Below are positions 54,217 through 62,777 of a stretch of 64,000 nucleotides of DNA, one piece after another. Location of the stretch: the NCBI GenBank assembly GCA_024278175.1, contig JAJRTS010000070.1:62001-126000 (forward strand), written 5' to 3'. This DNA comes from Gemmatimonadales bacterium (GTDB taxonomy: Bacteria > Gemmatimonadota > Glassbacteria > GWA2-58-10). Each line of letters starts with the position of its first letter. Position 1 is the first letter of the stretch. The notes under the pieces are model-generated. The model saw only the letters and a list, made by a program, of their open reading frames with translations, had not been told where the DNA came from and made no database searches. A program made the translations under genes and the position numbers.

Positions 54217-54573
54217 TCAACCCAGATAGCCGGCCAGAATGGCCCAGGCCCCGTAAAAGAAAAATCCCCAGCCTGCCAGCACCAGCAGCAGGTTGATCGT
54301 CCTGCGCAGGGTGCTGCCGATAGCGGAGAGCTCAAACAATATCGAGCGCAGGCCATAGAGGCCGTGGTAGAGCGCGACCACCAGCAGCGTAAGATAAACC
54401 ACCACGTAAAACAACTGTCCGCTGCGGGCCTCCACCGAGGCGAACGTGAGCACTTCTGTCCGGTCGATACCGATCAGGCCCCCGGTATGCATCACGCCAA
54501 AATGGATTCCAAGCACCACCAGCATCACCGCGCCGGCGCCCAGGTGCATCAGCCATAGAGTCGATTCACGCAT
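54217..54573 (-). CDS. sdhD: Succinate dehydrogenase membrane anchor subunit (SdhD)
   Basis: Integral membrane protein of 118 residues with three hydrophobic helices. His24 (GIHFGVMH) and His70 (ALYHGLYGLRSIL) are candidate heme b ligands; the HGLYGLR motif is typical of SdhD-type anchors. It helps form the quinone site with SdhC and SdhB. GGGGAG precedes ATG 54573. It starts 22 bases after sdhC and ends 13 bases before sdhB. Confidence 0.85.
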   Translation of the reverse strand: MRESTLWLMHLGAGAVMLVVLGIHFGVMHTGGLIGIDRTEVLTFASVEARSGQLFYVVVYLTLLVVALYHGLYGLRSILFELSAIGSTLRRTINLLLVLAGWGFFFYGAWAILAGYLG

Positions 54574-54595
54574 TTCAATCTCCCCTGTGCTTGGT

Positions 54596-55048
54596 TCAAT
54601 GACCGGCAACGATGAAGAATTCGTAGCCGCCGTAGCCGACAATGGCCGCGGTGGCGATGAACACCGAATAGACCGCCCAGCGCTGTCCCAGCGCGGCGAC
54701 CGTGAACGGATAAATCGGTCGCCCGGGCTGGCGCATCAGGAAGCCGAAGTGAACCAGCGCCAGCCGGATCCCGTTGAGCGCGTGAAACACCGCGCCGGCA
54801 AATACCAGGAACTCGCCGATCGGCAGCAGTCCCTGGTTGACCTGTCCCATCACGAACTCCCAACTGGACTGATCCAGCTTCTGGCCGGTGACGATCAGGT
54901 GCATGAGCAGGTAAAGCAGTACACCCAGGCCGGTCATCCGTTGCAGGATATAGAGTTGGCGTTCGATCCCGTAGCGGCCGGCCCAGACCCACCCCGGCAC
55001 TCCCTTGAAATTGGGGTGGGTTTTAGATTTCAGGTCGGGAAATTTCAT
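54596..55048 (-). CDS. sdhC: Succinate dehydrogenase cytochrome b subunit (SdhC)
   Basis: Membrane anchor of 150 residues with three helices. The family motif RQLYILQRMTGLGVLLYLLMHLIV includes His50, and FHALNGIRLALVHFG gives His89 and His100 as further candidate heme ligands. With SdhD it binds heme and quinone. GGAGGA lies just upstream of the ATG and overlaps the TAG stop of sdhA (TAGGAGGA). Confidence 0.88.
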   Translation of the reverse strand: MKFPDLKSKTHPNFKGVPGWVWAGRYGIERQLYILQRMTGLGVLLYLLMHLIVTGQKLDQSSWEFVMGQVNQGLLPIGEFLVFAGAVFHALNGIRLALVHFGFLMRQPGRPIYPFTVAALGQRWAVYSVFIATAAIVGYGGYEFFIVAGH

Positions 55049-55059
55049 CGAAAGTCCTC

Positions 55060-56778
55060 CTAGTATTTCCGTTCAACCGGTTTCCAGGTGTCGATCGTCA
55101 CGTCGGAATAGCTCAATTCCGGCCCGTCGGGGGTCCAGTGGGCCACGGTGTGCTTGAGCCAGTTCTCGTCGTCGCGGGCAGTGTAGTCCAGCCGGGCATG
55201 GCCGCCGCGGCTTTCCTGACGCCGCAGTGCGCCGATAAACGCCACCTCGGCCAGATCCAGCATACAGCCCAGTTCCAGGGCGTACATCAGGTCGATATTG
55301 TAGGCTTTGCTGCGGTCGCGGATCGTGATTTTTTTGTAGCGGTCCTTGAGTTCGGCCATTTTCTCGACACCCTTTTGCAGCTCCTCCTCGATCCGATAGA
55401 CCCCGAGGTTCTCGTCCACGTTGCGGCGCAGGTCGGCGCGGATCTTGTACACGCTCTCGCCGCCGTCGCGCCCCAGCAGACCGTCGAACAGCTCGGAGCG
55501 GGACCTGGCGACAGCCCCGTCCGGGTGCTTGGGCTCACCCTCGAAACCCGCGACAAACTTCGCCGCCTCCTCGCCGGTTATTTTTCCCCAGACAAGGCAC
55601 TCGGCCGTGGAGTTGGTGCCCAGACGGTTGGCCCCGTGAAGGCTCACGCAGGCGGCCTCGCCGGCGGCCCACATGCCCTCCACGTTGGTCTTGCCGTCGA
55701 TGTCCGTGCCGATCCCACCCATCGTGTAATGGAACACGGGCCGAACCGGGATCGGCTCATGGACCGGATCGACATCGACGAATTTCATCGCCAGCTCGCG
55801 GATAAAGCCCAGGCGCTCGTTGATCTTGTCGGCCCCCAGGTGGCGCAGGTCCAGATGGACGTAGTCCAGTCCGTTCTGGCCCTTGAACCCGCGGCCTTCC
55901 TTGATCTCGGTAATCATCGAGCGCGAGACTATGTCCCGCGGGGCCAGTTCCATCAGTCCGGCGGCGTAGCGCTCCATGAACCGGTTGCCGTCGGCGTTGC
56001 GAAGGTACCCGCCCTCGCCGCGGCAGGCCTCGGTCATCAGGATCCCGGTGGGGATCAGCCCGGTGGGGTGAAACTGGATGAATTCGAGGTCCTTCACGGC
56101 CACGCCCGCCCGGTAGGCCATCGCTATCCCATCCCCGGTGACCGCATGGCTGTAGGTGGTGAACCCGCTCATCCTGCCCGCGCCGCCGGTGGCGATAATC
56201 AGCGCCTTGGCCAACATCACGTGGAACTCTCCCGTGGCCAGGTCGAAAGCTGTCAGGCCGCGAAACTGGTTGTCCTCGACCAGGATCGAGGTTACGTACC
56301 ATTCGTCGTAACGCGTGGTGTTCTGATAGCGGGTCAGCGTGTCGAACAGACACTGCATCTCGAAAAAGCCGGTTTTGTCCGCGGCGAACGTGGCGCGCGG
56401 GTAACCGTGGCCGCCGAACGCGCGCTGGTCGATCCGGCCGTCGGGCCGCCGGCTCCAGGGGATACCCCAGTGTTCGAGCTGCATAATTTCCCCGGGGGCC
56501 GCCCTGACGAAGCGGTGGACAACGTCCTGGTCGGCCAGGAAGTCGCTGCCCTTGACCGTGTCCCAGGCGTGGAGGTCGAAACTGTCGCCCTCCTCCGGGC
56601 GCAACATCGCCGCCGTGCCGCCCTCGGCGGCTACCGAGTGGGATCGCATGAGCTGCACCTTGCTCACCAGCCCGATATCGATCTTGCCGCTGCTTGCGAT
56701 AGATGCCGACAGGGCTGCTCTCAGCCCGGCCAGTCCTGAGCCGAGAATGAGCAGGTCGTGGGTGGTAATCTCTGCCAT
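55060..56778 (-). CDS. sdhA: Succinate dehydrogenase/fumarate reductase flavoprotein subunit
   Basis: FAD subunit of 572 residues oxidising succinate to fumarate. Motifs include the dinucleotide fold ILGSGLAGLRAALSA, the covalent FAD His region RSHSVAAEGGTAAML, active-site GIPWSRRPDGRIDQRAFGGHG, FIQFHPTG, TEACRGEGGYLRN, HYTMGGIGTDIDG, and HGANRLGTNSTAE. The C-terminus VERKY is a normal family end, so its TAG is a true stop. It is the first gene of the operon, an order (A-C-D-B) different from enterobacteria. Direction of the reaction in vivo is not determined. Confidence 0.96.
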   Translation of the reverse strand: MAEITTHDLLILGSGLAGLRAALSASIASSGKIDIGLVSKVQLMRSHSVAAEGGTAAMLRPEEGDSFDLHAWDTVKGSDFLADQDVVHRFVRAAPGEIMQLEHWGIPWSRRPDGRIDQRAFGGHGYPRATFAADKTGFFEMQCLFDTLTRYQNTTRYDEWYVTSILVEDNQFRGLTAFDLATGEFHVMLAKALIIATGGAGRMSGFTTYSHAVTGDGIAMAYRAGVAVKDLEFIQFHPTGLIPTGILMTEACRGEGGYLRNADGNRFMERYAAGLMELAPRDIVSRSMITEIKEGRGFKGQNGLDYVHLDLRHLGADKINERLGFIRELAMKFVDVDPVHEPIPVRPVFHYTMGGIGTDIDGKTNVEGMWAAGEAACVSLHGANRLGTNSTAECLVWGKITGEEAAKFVAGFEGEPKHPDGAVARSRSELFDGLLGRDGGESVYKIRADLRRNVDENLGVYRIEEELQKGVEKMAELKDRYKKITIRDRSKAYNIDLMYALELGCMLDLAEVAFIGALRRQESRGGHARLDYTARDDENWLKHTVAHWTPDGPELSYSDVTIDTWKPVERKY

Positions 56779-57194
56779 CGGCTGACTCCGATATGGCGAA
56801 GTAAATAAGGGAATTGAGTGGGAACGAAAATTACGCGAATTTTGCTAAACGGGGAAAACCGCACCCCGCTCAAAGGCCGTCACCGGTTCGCGGCCGGCGC
56901 TCGTTTTTAATTATTCTCAACGCTTCGGGATGTATCAAAGTTGCGAAACGTCTGCTAACGTTTAACATCGGGCAAGAGTGCCGAATGTGCGGAACCAAAA
57001 AAACTGGCGCGCCTGTGCGGGAAACTCCCGGCGCATAGCTGTTTAAGATGTGCTGCCTGCCTGTCCGGATCGAGATGCGCGTGTCCGGATCTGACTTGCA
57101 GTTGATCTATACTATTAACGGAATGCTATGTCAAGTTTAATAGTGGCCTCTTTTCCCTGCCGGCGTGGGAGTGTTTTTCGTACTGCGGAATTAG
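56779..57194. other. Divergent intergenic region upstream of sdhA
   Basis: About 400 bases with no credible gene. It holds a candidate sdh promoter at 56910-56938 and, on the right, leads into the infC promoter at 57195. Short open frames here lack ribosome binding sites. Confidence 0.5.
56910..56938 (-). promoter_or_regulatory. Candidate sigma70-type promoter of sdhACDB
   Basis: The minus strand has TTGATA (56938-56933), a 17-base spacer and AATAAT (56915-56910). It would give a leader of about 125 bases ahead of sdhA. Confidence 0.4.
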
Positions 57195-57223
57195 TTGACA
57201 AAGACTTTGTCCGGTAGTATGTT
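57195..57223 (+). promoter_or_regulatory. Sigma70-type promoter of the infC-rpmI-rplT operon
   Basis: TTGACA at 57195-57200, a 17-base spacer and TATGTT at 57218-57223. Transcription would start near 57230, about 300 bases before infC, leaving room for a regulatory leader. Confidence 0.65.
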
Positions 57224-57430
57224 ACAGCACGGATCGTTGGATGGATTCCAAAGGGCTGATCCGGTTTTTCGGTCAGGGTTCGCGTGAGTTGCGTTTATCG
57301 ATCTGGTTGAATTTCAGTCCTTTAAAGTGCAGGCCTCGGGCGGTGGAAGTTGTCCTTGGGGCGTTTAAGTCAATGTGGGTAACTGGTGAGATGTTTCGTG
57401 CAACATGCCTGAACGAGCATAAACCCACTC

Positions 57431-57458
57431 TAGCGGATCAGTGCTGTCCGCTATTTTT
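57431..57458 (+). terminator. Attenuator-like terminator in the infC leader
   Basis: TAGCGGA (57431-57437) and TCCGCTA (57447-57453) form a perfect 7-bp stem followed by TTTTTG. It lies between the predicted promoter and the infC start with no gene before it, so it most likely serves as a conditional terminator. Confidence 0.65.
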
Positions 57459-57531
57459 GTAAATTTTTGTGGCAATCCGGCGAATTATTTGTTATCCTGA
57501 CTACCCCTTTAATCCGACGGCTAGGAGGCCT

Positions 57532-58050
57532 GTGAGTACTAAAAGCGTTCGCGTAAACAATCAGATCCGTATTTCACCGATTCGCCTGGTGGACGATCAG
57601 GGCAATCAGGTGGGTATCATTGAGCTTGAGGAAGCCAGGGTGATGGCCCGGGAGCGGGAGCTTGACCTGGTGGAGGTAGCTCCGAACGCCCGGCCGCCAG
57701 TGGTTCGGATCATGGATTACGGCAAGTTCAAGTATCGCGAAAATAAAAAGGCCAGGGAGGCCAAGAAAAAGCAGCATGTGATCCAGATGAAAGAGATCAA
57801 GCTGCGCAGCAAGATCGACGACCACGATCTCGATTTCAAGATGCGTCACGCCCGCAAGTTTCTTGAAAAACAGAATAAGGTCAAGGTCACCATGGTTTTC
57901 AGGGGTAGGGAAGTTGTCCATAAGGAACTGGGTGAGGAAGTGCTGCACCGCTTTTTCGACGAGGTCAGCGATCTGGCGGTCAAGGAAGGGATGATCAAGA
58001 TGGAGGGTCGTAACATGATCCTGATCCTGATCCCGCAATCCACCGATTAA
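57532..58050 (+). CDS. infC: Translation initiation factor IF-3
   Basis: Initiation factor of 172 residues that keeps 30S subunits free and checks start-codon pairing. The N-terminal domain (VNNQIRISPIRLVDDQGNQVGI, ELDLVEVAPNARPPVVRIMDYGKFKY) and C-terminal domain (KVTMVFRGREVVHKELG, then EGRNMILILIP) are intact. GTG 57532 follows AGGAGG at 57523-57528; the frame is open further upstream, but the protein alignment supports GTG. Unusual start codons are typical of infC and allow autoregulation. First gene of infC-rpmI-rplT. Confidence 0.96.
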   Translation: MSTKSVRVNNQIRISPIRLVDDQGNQVGIIELEEARVMARERELDLVEVAPNARPPVVRIMDYGKFKYRENKKAREAKKKQHVIQMKEIKLRSKIDDHDLDFKMRHARKFLEKQNKVKVTMVFRGREVVHKELGEEVLHRFFDEVSDLAVKEGMIKMEGRNMILILIPQSTD

Positions 58051-58148
58051 AGTCTATGAAGAGTAATGAAATAATCAATGGTCCCGGCAAAGACCAGACA
58101 AGCAAGAGCCGCGTATCAAGCGGATAACCGCAAGGAAGAGGTGTTATT

Positions 58149-58346
58149 GTGCCTAAGATCAAGACCCGCAGGGCGGCGGCCAAAAGGTTCAAGATAACGG
58201 CCAGCGGCAAGATTCGCCGCAAAAAGGCTTTCGCCAGCCACATCCTGACAAAGAAATCGCCCAAGCGCAAAAAAAACCTGCGCAAGGCCACCCTGGTCGA
58301 CAGGTCCGACCATGAGAGGGTGGGTAAGATGCTGCCTTACCTCTAA
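58149..58346 (+). CDS. rpmI: 50S ribosomal protein L35
   Basis: Small basic ribosomal protein of 65 residues: [37 protein letters not shown] and a C-terminal KMLPYL are typical. GTG start at 58149 with GAAGAGG upstream. It lies between infC and rplT in the usual order. Confidence 0.97.
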   Translation: MPKIKTRRAAAKRFKITASGKIRRKKAFASHILTKKSPKRKKNLRKATLVDRSDHERVGKMLPYL

Positions 58347-58401
58347 GGGGTGTGGCGGTCGAATGTTACAGATTGTTTCCGGGAATTCGAAAGGATAAAA
58401 A

Positions 58402-58752
58402 ATGCCGAGGGTTAAAACTAACGTCGCCAGTCACAGGCGCAAAAAGAAGATATTGAAGGAAGCCTCCGGTTTCCGCGGCGGCCGCAGCAAGCTGCTGTGC
58501 ACGGCCCGCGAGGCCGTGGACCGGGCCAAGCGTTATTCCTACATTCATCGCAAGCAGAAGAAGCGTAATTTTCGCACTCTCTGGATCCAGCGGATCAACG
58601 CAGGCGCCAGGCAGTTCGGTCTCTCGTACAGCCGTTTTATCGACGGGTTGAACAAGGCCGGCGTGGAAATCAACCGTAAGGTGCTTGCGGACATGGCGGT
58701 CAACGATCCCCAGGGTTTCGAAAAACTGGTAATCACCGCGCAGGGTAAGTGA
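58402..58752 (+). CDS. rplT: 50S ribosomal protein L20
   Basis: Ribosomal protein of 116 residues with the L20 signature [34 protein letters not shown] and [21 protein letters not shown]. In other bacteria L20 binds the operon leader and represses infC-rpmI-rplT; a leader with a hairpin is present here. The C-terminal zinc-free domain looks complete. AAAGGAT precedes the ATG. Confidence 0.97.
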   Translation: MPRVKTNVASHRRKKKILKEASGFRGGRSKLLCTAREAVDRAKRYSYIHRKQKKRNFRTLWIQRINAGARQFGLSYSRFIDGLNKAGVEINRKVLADMAVNDPQGFEKLVITAQGK

Positions 58753-58822
58753 GCCTCGGGCTGCACCGCCCCCAGCGCGGTCGAACCGGCCGCCGGCATC
58801 GAGTTTTGCTGCATCACCAACT

Positions 58823-58932
58823 AAAAAAACCGCCGAACACGCGCCGGTTACAGATCTGATAAGGACTCGCTTACCGCTTGTTCCGGGCCGTAATCAGATT
58901 TTCAACCAGGCAATGCGTAGTGCGGTTTTTTT
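58823..58932 (+). ncRNA. Candidate structured leader or terminator between rplT and pheS
   Basis: A 110-base segment is closed by AAAAAAACCGC (58823-58833) and GCGGTTTTTTT (58922-58932), with an inner stem ATCTGAT (58854-58860) / ATCAGAT (58893-58899) and GC-rich loops. The right end looks like a terminator tail. It may be a pheST attenuator or simply a complex terminator of the L20 operon. No T-box signature or Phe-rich leader peptide is seen. Confidence 0.45.
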
Positions 58933-58971
58933 GTTTATGGCGTTAACGGTAAAGTAAAGAGGTCAGCCGCA

Positions 58972-60000
58972 ATGGCAGGATTGCTCGAAAAAATCGAGGA
59001 GATGGCCGGGCAGGCGCCCGCTAAGGTAAAGCGGAGCGACACTCTGGACTCTCTCGAGGAAATAAGGCTTGAATACCTGGGCCGCAAGGGGCTGCTGACA
59101 TCGATCCTGCATGGCCTCAAGGACGCCCCGGCCGATCAGCGTCCGCTGATCGGCAAGCAGGCCAACCTGCTCAAGAACAAGCTCTCCGGCCTGATAGACC
59201 AGCGGCGGCGGGAACTGGAGCAGCAGCGCTCACGGCGCGAGCTCGACAGCGGCCGGATCGATGTCACCCTGCCGGGGAGCAGGCCGTGGACCGGTTCGAT
59301 CCACCCGCTGAACCAGGTGCTCGAGCGGATCAACGAGATCTTTTTCGGCATGGGATTCGCCCTGGCCGAGGGCCCGGAGATAGAGGACGAGTTCCATAAC
59401 TTCGATGCGCTCAATACCCCCGAGGACCATCCGGCGCGTGCCGAGCAGGACACGATGTACCTGGAGGGAGGGATGCTGCTGCGCAGCCATACCTCTCCGG
59501 TACAGATCCGCCACATGCAGGCCAACCGGCCGCCCGTAAGGGTGATTGCCCCCGGACGCGTGTTTCGCCGCGATACGCCCGACGCCACTCACAGCCCGGT
59601 GTTCCATCAGGTGGAGGGTCTGTACGTGGACGAGAACGTCACTTTCGGCGACCTGCGCTACACCCTGGAGCAGTTCGCCGCGCAGATGTTCGGCGCCGGG
59701 GCCAGCTTGCGTTTCAGGCCGTCGTTCTTCCCGTTCACCGAACCCAGCGCCGAAGTGGATATCAGTTGCATTTTCTGCCGGGGCAAGGGCTGCCGGGTCT
59801 GCAAGCAGGTGGGCTGGATCGAGTTGCTCGGCTGCGGGATGGTGGACCCCAACGTGTTCGACTCGGTGGGCTACGACAGCGAGCGCTACACCGGGTTCGC
59901 GTTCGGGATGGGGATCGACCGGATCTGCATGACGTTTAACGGGGTCAACGATATCCGGCTGTTCCTGGAGTCAGACGTGGCTTTTCTCTCGCAGTTCTGA
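58972..60000 (+). CDS. pheS: Phenylalanyl-tRNA synthetase alpha subunit
   Basis: Catalytic subunit of 342 residues of the (alpha-beta)2 enzyme charging tRNA-Phe. A coiled-coil N-terminus (about 1-95) is followed by the class II core with HPLNQVLERINEIFFGMGF, EGPEIEDEFHNFDALN, RTHTSPVQIR-like LRSHTSPVQIRHM, GRVFRRDTPDATHSPVFHQVEGL, FRPSFFPFTEPSAEVDISC, and the motif 3 segment GFAFGMGIDRICM. ATG 58972 is in the usual place. pheT follows after 301 bases occupied by an R1 repeat. Confidence 0.97.
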   Translation: MAGLLEKIEEMAGQAPAKVKRSDTLDSLEEIRLEYLGRKGLLTSILHGLKDAPADQRPLIGKQANLLKNKLSGLIDQRRRELEQQRSRRELDSGRIDVTLPGSRPWTGSIHPLNQVLERINEIFFGMGFALAEGPEIEDEFHNFDALNTPEDHPARAEQDTMYLEGGMLLRSHTSPVQIRHMQANRPPVRVIAPGRVFRRDTPDATHSPVFHQVEGLYVDENVTFGDLRYTLEQFAAQMFGAGASLRFRPSFFPFTEPSAEVDISCIFCRGKGCRVCKQVGWIELLGCGMVDPNVFDSVGYDSERYTGFAFGMGIDRICMTFNGVNDIRLFLESDVAFLSQF

Positions 60001-60109
60001 GTCTTTTGCCGGTGCCGGGTTTGGCCGGATTGATTTCCAGGCTGATAAATGCTATTTCAAATTCAAGTTCTAAAAGCGGATTGAAAAATTAAGAAAGTAT
60101 GGACGTCTG

Positions 60110-60282
60110 GTTGTCAAGGGCCGTTTCTCGCCAGGCCAGCCCAAAACGGTGCGAGCGACGCAACTGATTGGTATAACATAAGTAATAGGATTGATAAAAG
60201 AAACGGCTTGCTTTGCCCTTGACAAGCAACGGGGCAAAACTTTTCACTCAAGGGCGTTGAGAGTATTATTCCAACTCCCCTC
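60110..60282 (+). repeat. Dispersed inverted-repeat element, family R1, copy B
   Basis: The 119-bp unit (60110-60228) has ends GGTTGTCAAGGGC and GCCCTTGACAAGC and aligns without gaps to copy A (45423-45541), with about 18 differences by hand count. A downstream hairpin around GGGCGTTGA follows as in copy A. It occupies most of the spacer between pheS and pheT, which are usually adjacent or overlapping. Confidence 0.85.
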
Positions 60283-60301
60283 TATAACGGGTCTGCTTAA
60301 A

Positions 60302-62698
60302 ATGGATGTCAGTTACAACTGGCTCAAATCACTGATCGATTTCGAGATCGAACCTCACGAGCTTGCCGAGCGCCTTACGATGAGCGGCCATGCTGTCGAG
60401 GAAATGCAGCGCCTGGGCGAGGGCCTCGATGACGTGGTGGTCGCCCGCGTGGTGAGCCTGCGCCCGCACCCCAACGCCGATCGCCTGCGTCTGGCCCAGG
60501 TGGACTACGGCGCGCAAGCCACCGTGGAGGTAGTCTGCGGAGCACCCAACGTGGCCGAGGGCGGCGCCTACCCGCTGGCTCCGGAGGGGGCCGTGCTGAG
60601 CGGTGGATTTAAAATCAAAAAAGCAAAAATCAGGGGTGTGGAAAGCCGCGGGATGCTTTGTAGCCGGCGGGAGCTGGGGCTCAGTGAGGAGGCCTCGGGG
60701 TTGATGGAGCTAAGCGGCTCGCTTGCGCCGGGCACTCCGCTGGCCGAAGCCCTGGGGCTCGACGACTGGCGACTGACCCTGGAGATCACCGCCAACCGGG
60801 GCGACATGTGGAGCCTGGTGGGCGCCGCGCGCGAGATTCAGCCCTTTTGCGGCAACAAGCTGCGGCTTCCTCCCGCGGAGCCGGAGGAGACCGGCCCCGC
60901 GGTGGATACGCTTACTTCCGTTACGCTCGATGACCCCCAGGGCTGCCCGCGCTACATGGCGCGCGTGGTAACCGGGGTCAGGGTCGGCCCCTCGCCCGGG
61001 TGGCTGGTGAGCCGGCTGGAGTCGGTGGGCCAGCGCAGTATCAACAACGTGGTCGATATTACCAACTTTATCCTGCTGGAGCTGGGTCAGCCCCTGCACG
61101 CGTTCGACCTGGACAAGCTGGACGGGAACCGGATCGTGGTGCGCCGCGCCCGCGAGGGCGAGAAAATCCAGACCCTGGACGGCGTGTAGCGCACCCTGGA
61201 GCAGTCGATGACCGTGATCGCCGATGCGGCCAGGCCGGTGGCCGTGGCCGGCGTGATGGGCGATCTGCCGACAGAAGTCGGTAACAGCACCACCAGGGTG
61301 TTGCTTGAGTGCGCCTATTTCGATCCATCGACAAATCGTGCCACGGCCCGCAAGCTGGGGATGTTCACCGAGGCCAGCCGGCGCTTCGAGCGGGGAGTGG
61401 ATTTCGCGCTGCTGCCCTACGCTCTCGACCGCGCGGCCCGGCTGATCGCCGAAGTGTCCGGGGGGGCGGTGGCCGGCGGAGTAATCGACCTTTGTCCCCG
61501 GGAGCTGGCGGCGGCGCCAGTGAGACTTCGCGCCGCGCGCGTGGAGCGGGTGCTGGGTATTTCTTTATCGGCCGAGCAGATAACCGAACTGCTGGAATCG
61601 GTGGACTTTGAAATGGACAAGGCCAGTGAGGATGTGTTCTCTGTAACCGTTCCCAGTTGCCGGGTGCTGGACGTGACCCGCGAGGTGGACCTGATCGAGG
61701 AGTTGGCACGGCTCTACGGTTACAATAAAATCCCCGTACCCGCCCGCATGGCGGTGTCCATGCAGGGCGCGGGCCGCGGTAACCATCACTGGGAGAGCGT
61801 GATCCGTTCCCGGCTGGCCGGGATGGGGTTCCGCGAGGCGATGACCACCACGTTCACCGCCTCGGAAAAAGTGAGCAAAATATTCGGCCCCCGCCGGTTC
61901 GAGCCGGTCAGGTTCGCCATGCCGATGTCAGCCGAGACGGACGTGCTGCGGCCTAGCCTGCTGGTGACCCTGCTGGAGTGTGTAAAGCATAATATCAACC
62001 AGCGCCATCTGGATTTGATGCTGTTCGAGATCGGCAACGCGTTCGCACGCACACCGGGTTCGGACGGCAGCGGGGAAACCAGGCGGCTGGCGCTGGCCGT
62101 AAGTGGCCGCACGCGGCCCGTGCACTGGAGCGGCGAGGCCGCCCGCTGGGATTTCTTCGCGCTCAAGGGTGTGCTCGAGACCCTGTTCTCCCACTTTCAC
62201 TTGCCGGCCCCGGCGTTCGAGCCGGGAGGGGACAGGCTGTTTTTCGAAGCCCGTAGCGCGGTTATCAGGATGGACGGAAAAAAAATCGGTCAGCTCGGCC
62301 TGCTCGATCCCTCGCTGGCCCGTGGGCTCGATCTCGACGAGCAGGAAATCTATCTGCTGGAAGTCGATCTGGAGCCGCTGGTGAAGGCCACGGACATGCC
62401 GTCTTACAAACCCGGCTCCGCGTATCCGGCGATCCGCCGCGACATGTCGATCCTGGTCGACCTGGGCGTACCGGCCGCGGATTTGATCGCCGAGATCGGC
62501 TCGCAGAGCAACCTCGTGCGCGATGTCTGTGTGTTCGACCTCTACATGGGTGAGCACGTGCCGGAGGGCAAGTGCAGCCTGGCGCTCTCGATCGTGTTTC
62601 AGAGCGGCGAGCGGACGCTCAAGGACGAGGAGGCGGACAGTTTATTTGAGAATATTTTCGGCCGTCTGGTCAAAAAATTTGGTGTCCAGCCCCGTTGA
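60302..62698 (+). CDS. pheT: Phenylalanyl-tRNA synthetase beta subunit, interrupted by an in-frame TAG
   Basis: Beta subunit of about 798 codons, the normal family length. Domain order is complete: B1 and the EMAP-like tRNA-binding domain (DVVVARVVSLRPHPNADRLRLA), B3/B4 editing region, B5 (ARVERVLGISLSAEQI), catalytic-like core, and C-terminal anticodon-binding FDX-ACB domain (YPAIRRDMSILVDLGVPA). Codon 296 (61187-61189) is TAG within IQTLDGV-stop-RTLE, where homologues such as Thermus PheT (from memory) have Glu in TLDGVERTL. The frame continues intact to TGA at 62698. pheT is essential and no second copy is seen, so readthrough, suppression or a base error is more likely than gene death. 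Confidence 0.92.
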
Positions 62699-62777
62699 GA
62701 ACTTTGACCCCGGCGCATAATTCCTGTTGAATAATTGAGCGGCGGGTCTTAGATTATCTGGCGAACCTCTTGTGAGG

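Noticed and set aside
55045-55062. sdhA readthrough to a TGA overlapping the sdhC start
   Set aside because: The geometry is real (four extra codons), but SdhA proteins typically end at this Arg-x-Tyr, and TAGGAGG is an ordinary stop plus SD. It is weak support for readthrough.
57241-57462. Small open frame of 73 codons ahead of infC
   Set aside because: It has no ribosome binding site and no recognisable protein pattern, and it ends past the attenuator-like hairpin. It lies in the probable leader RNA.
58753-58971. T-box riboswitch upstream of pheS
   Set aside because: The region is structured, but the conserved T-box sequence (AGGGTGGNACCGCG type) is absent.
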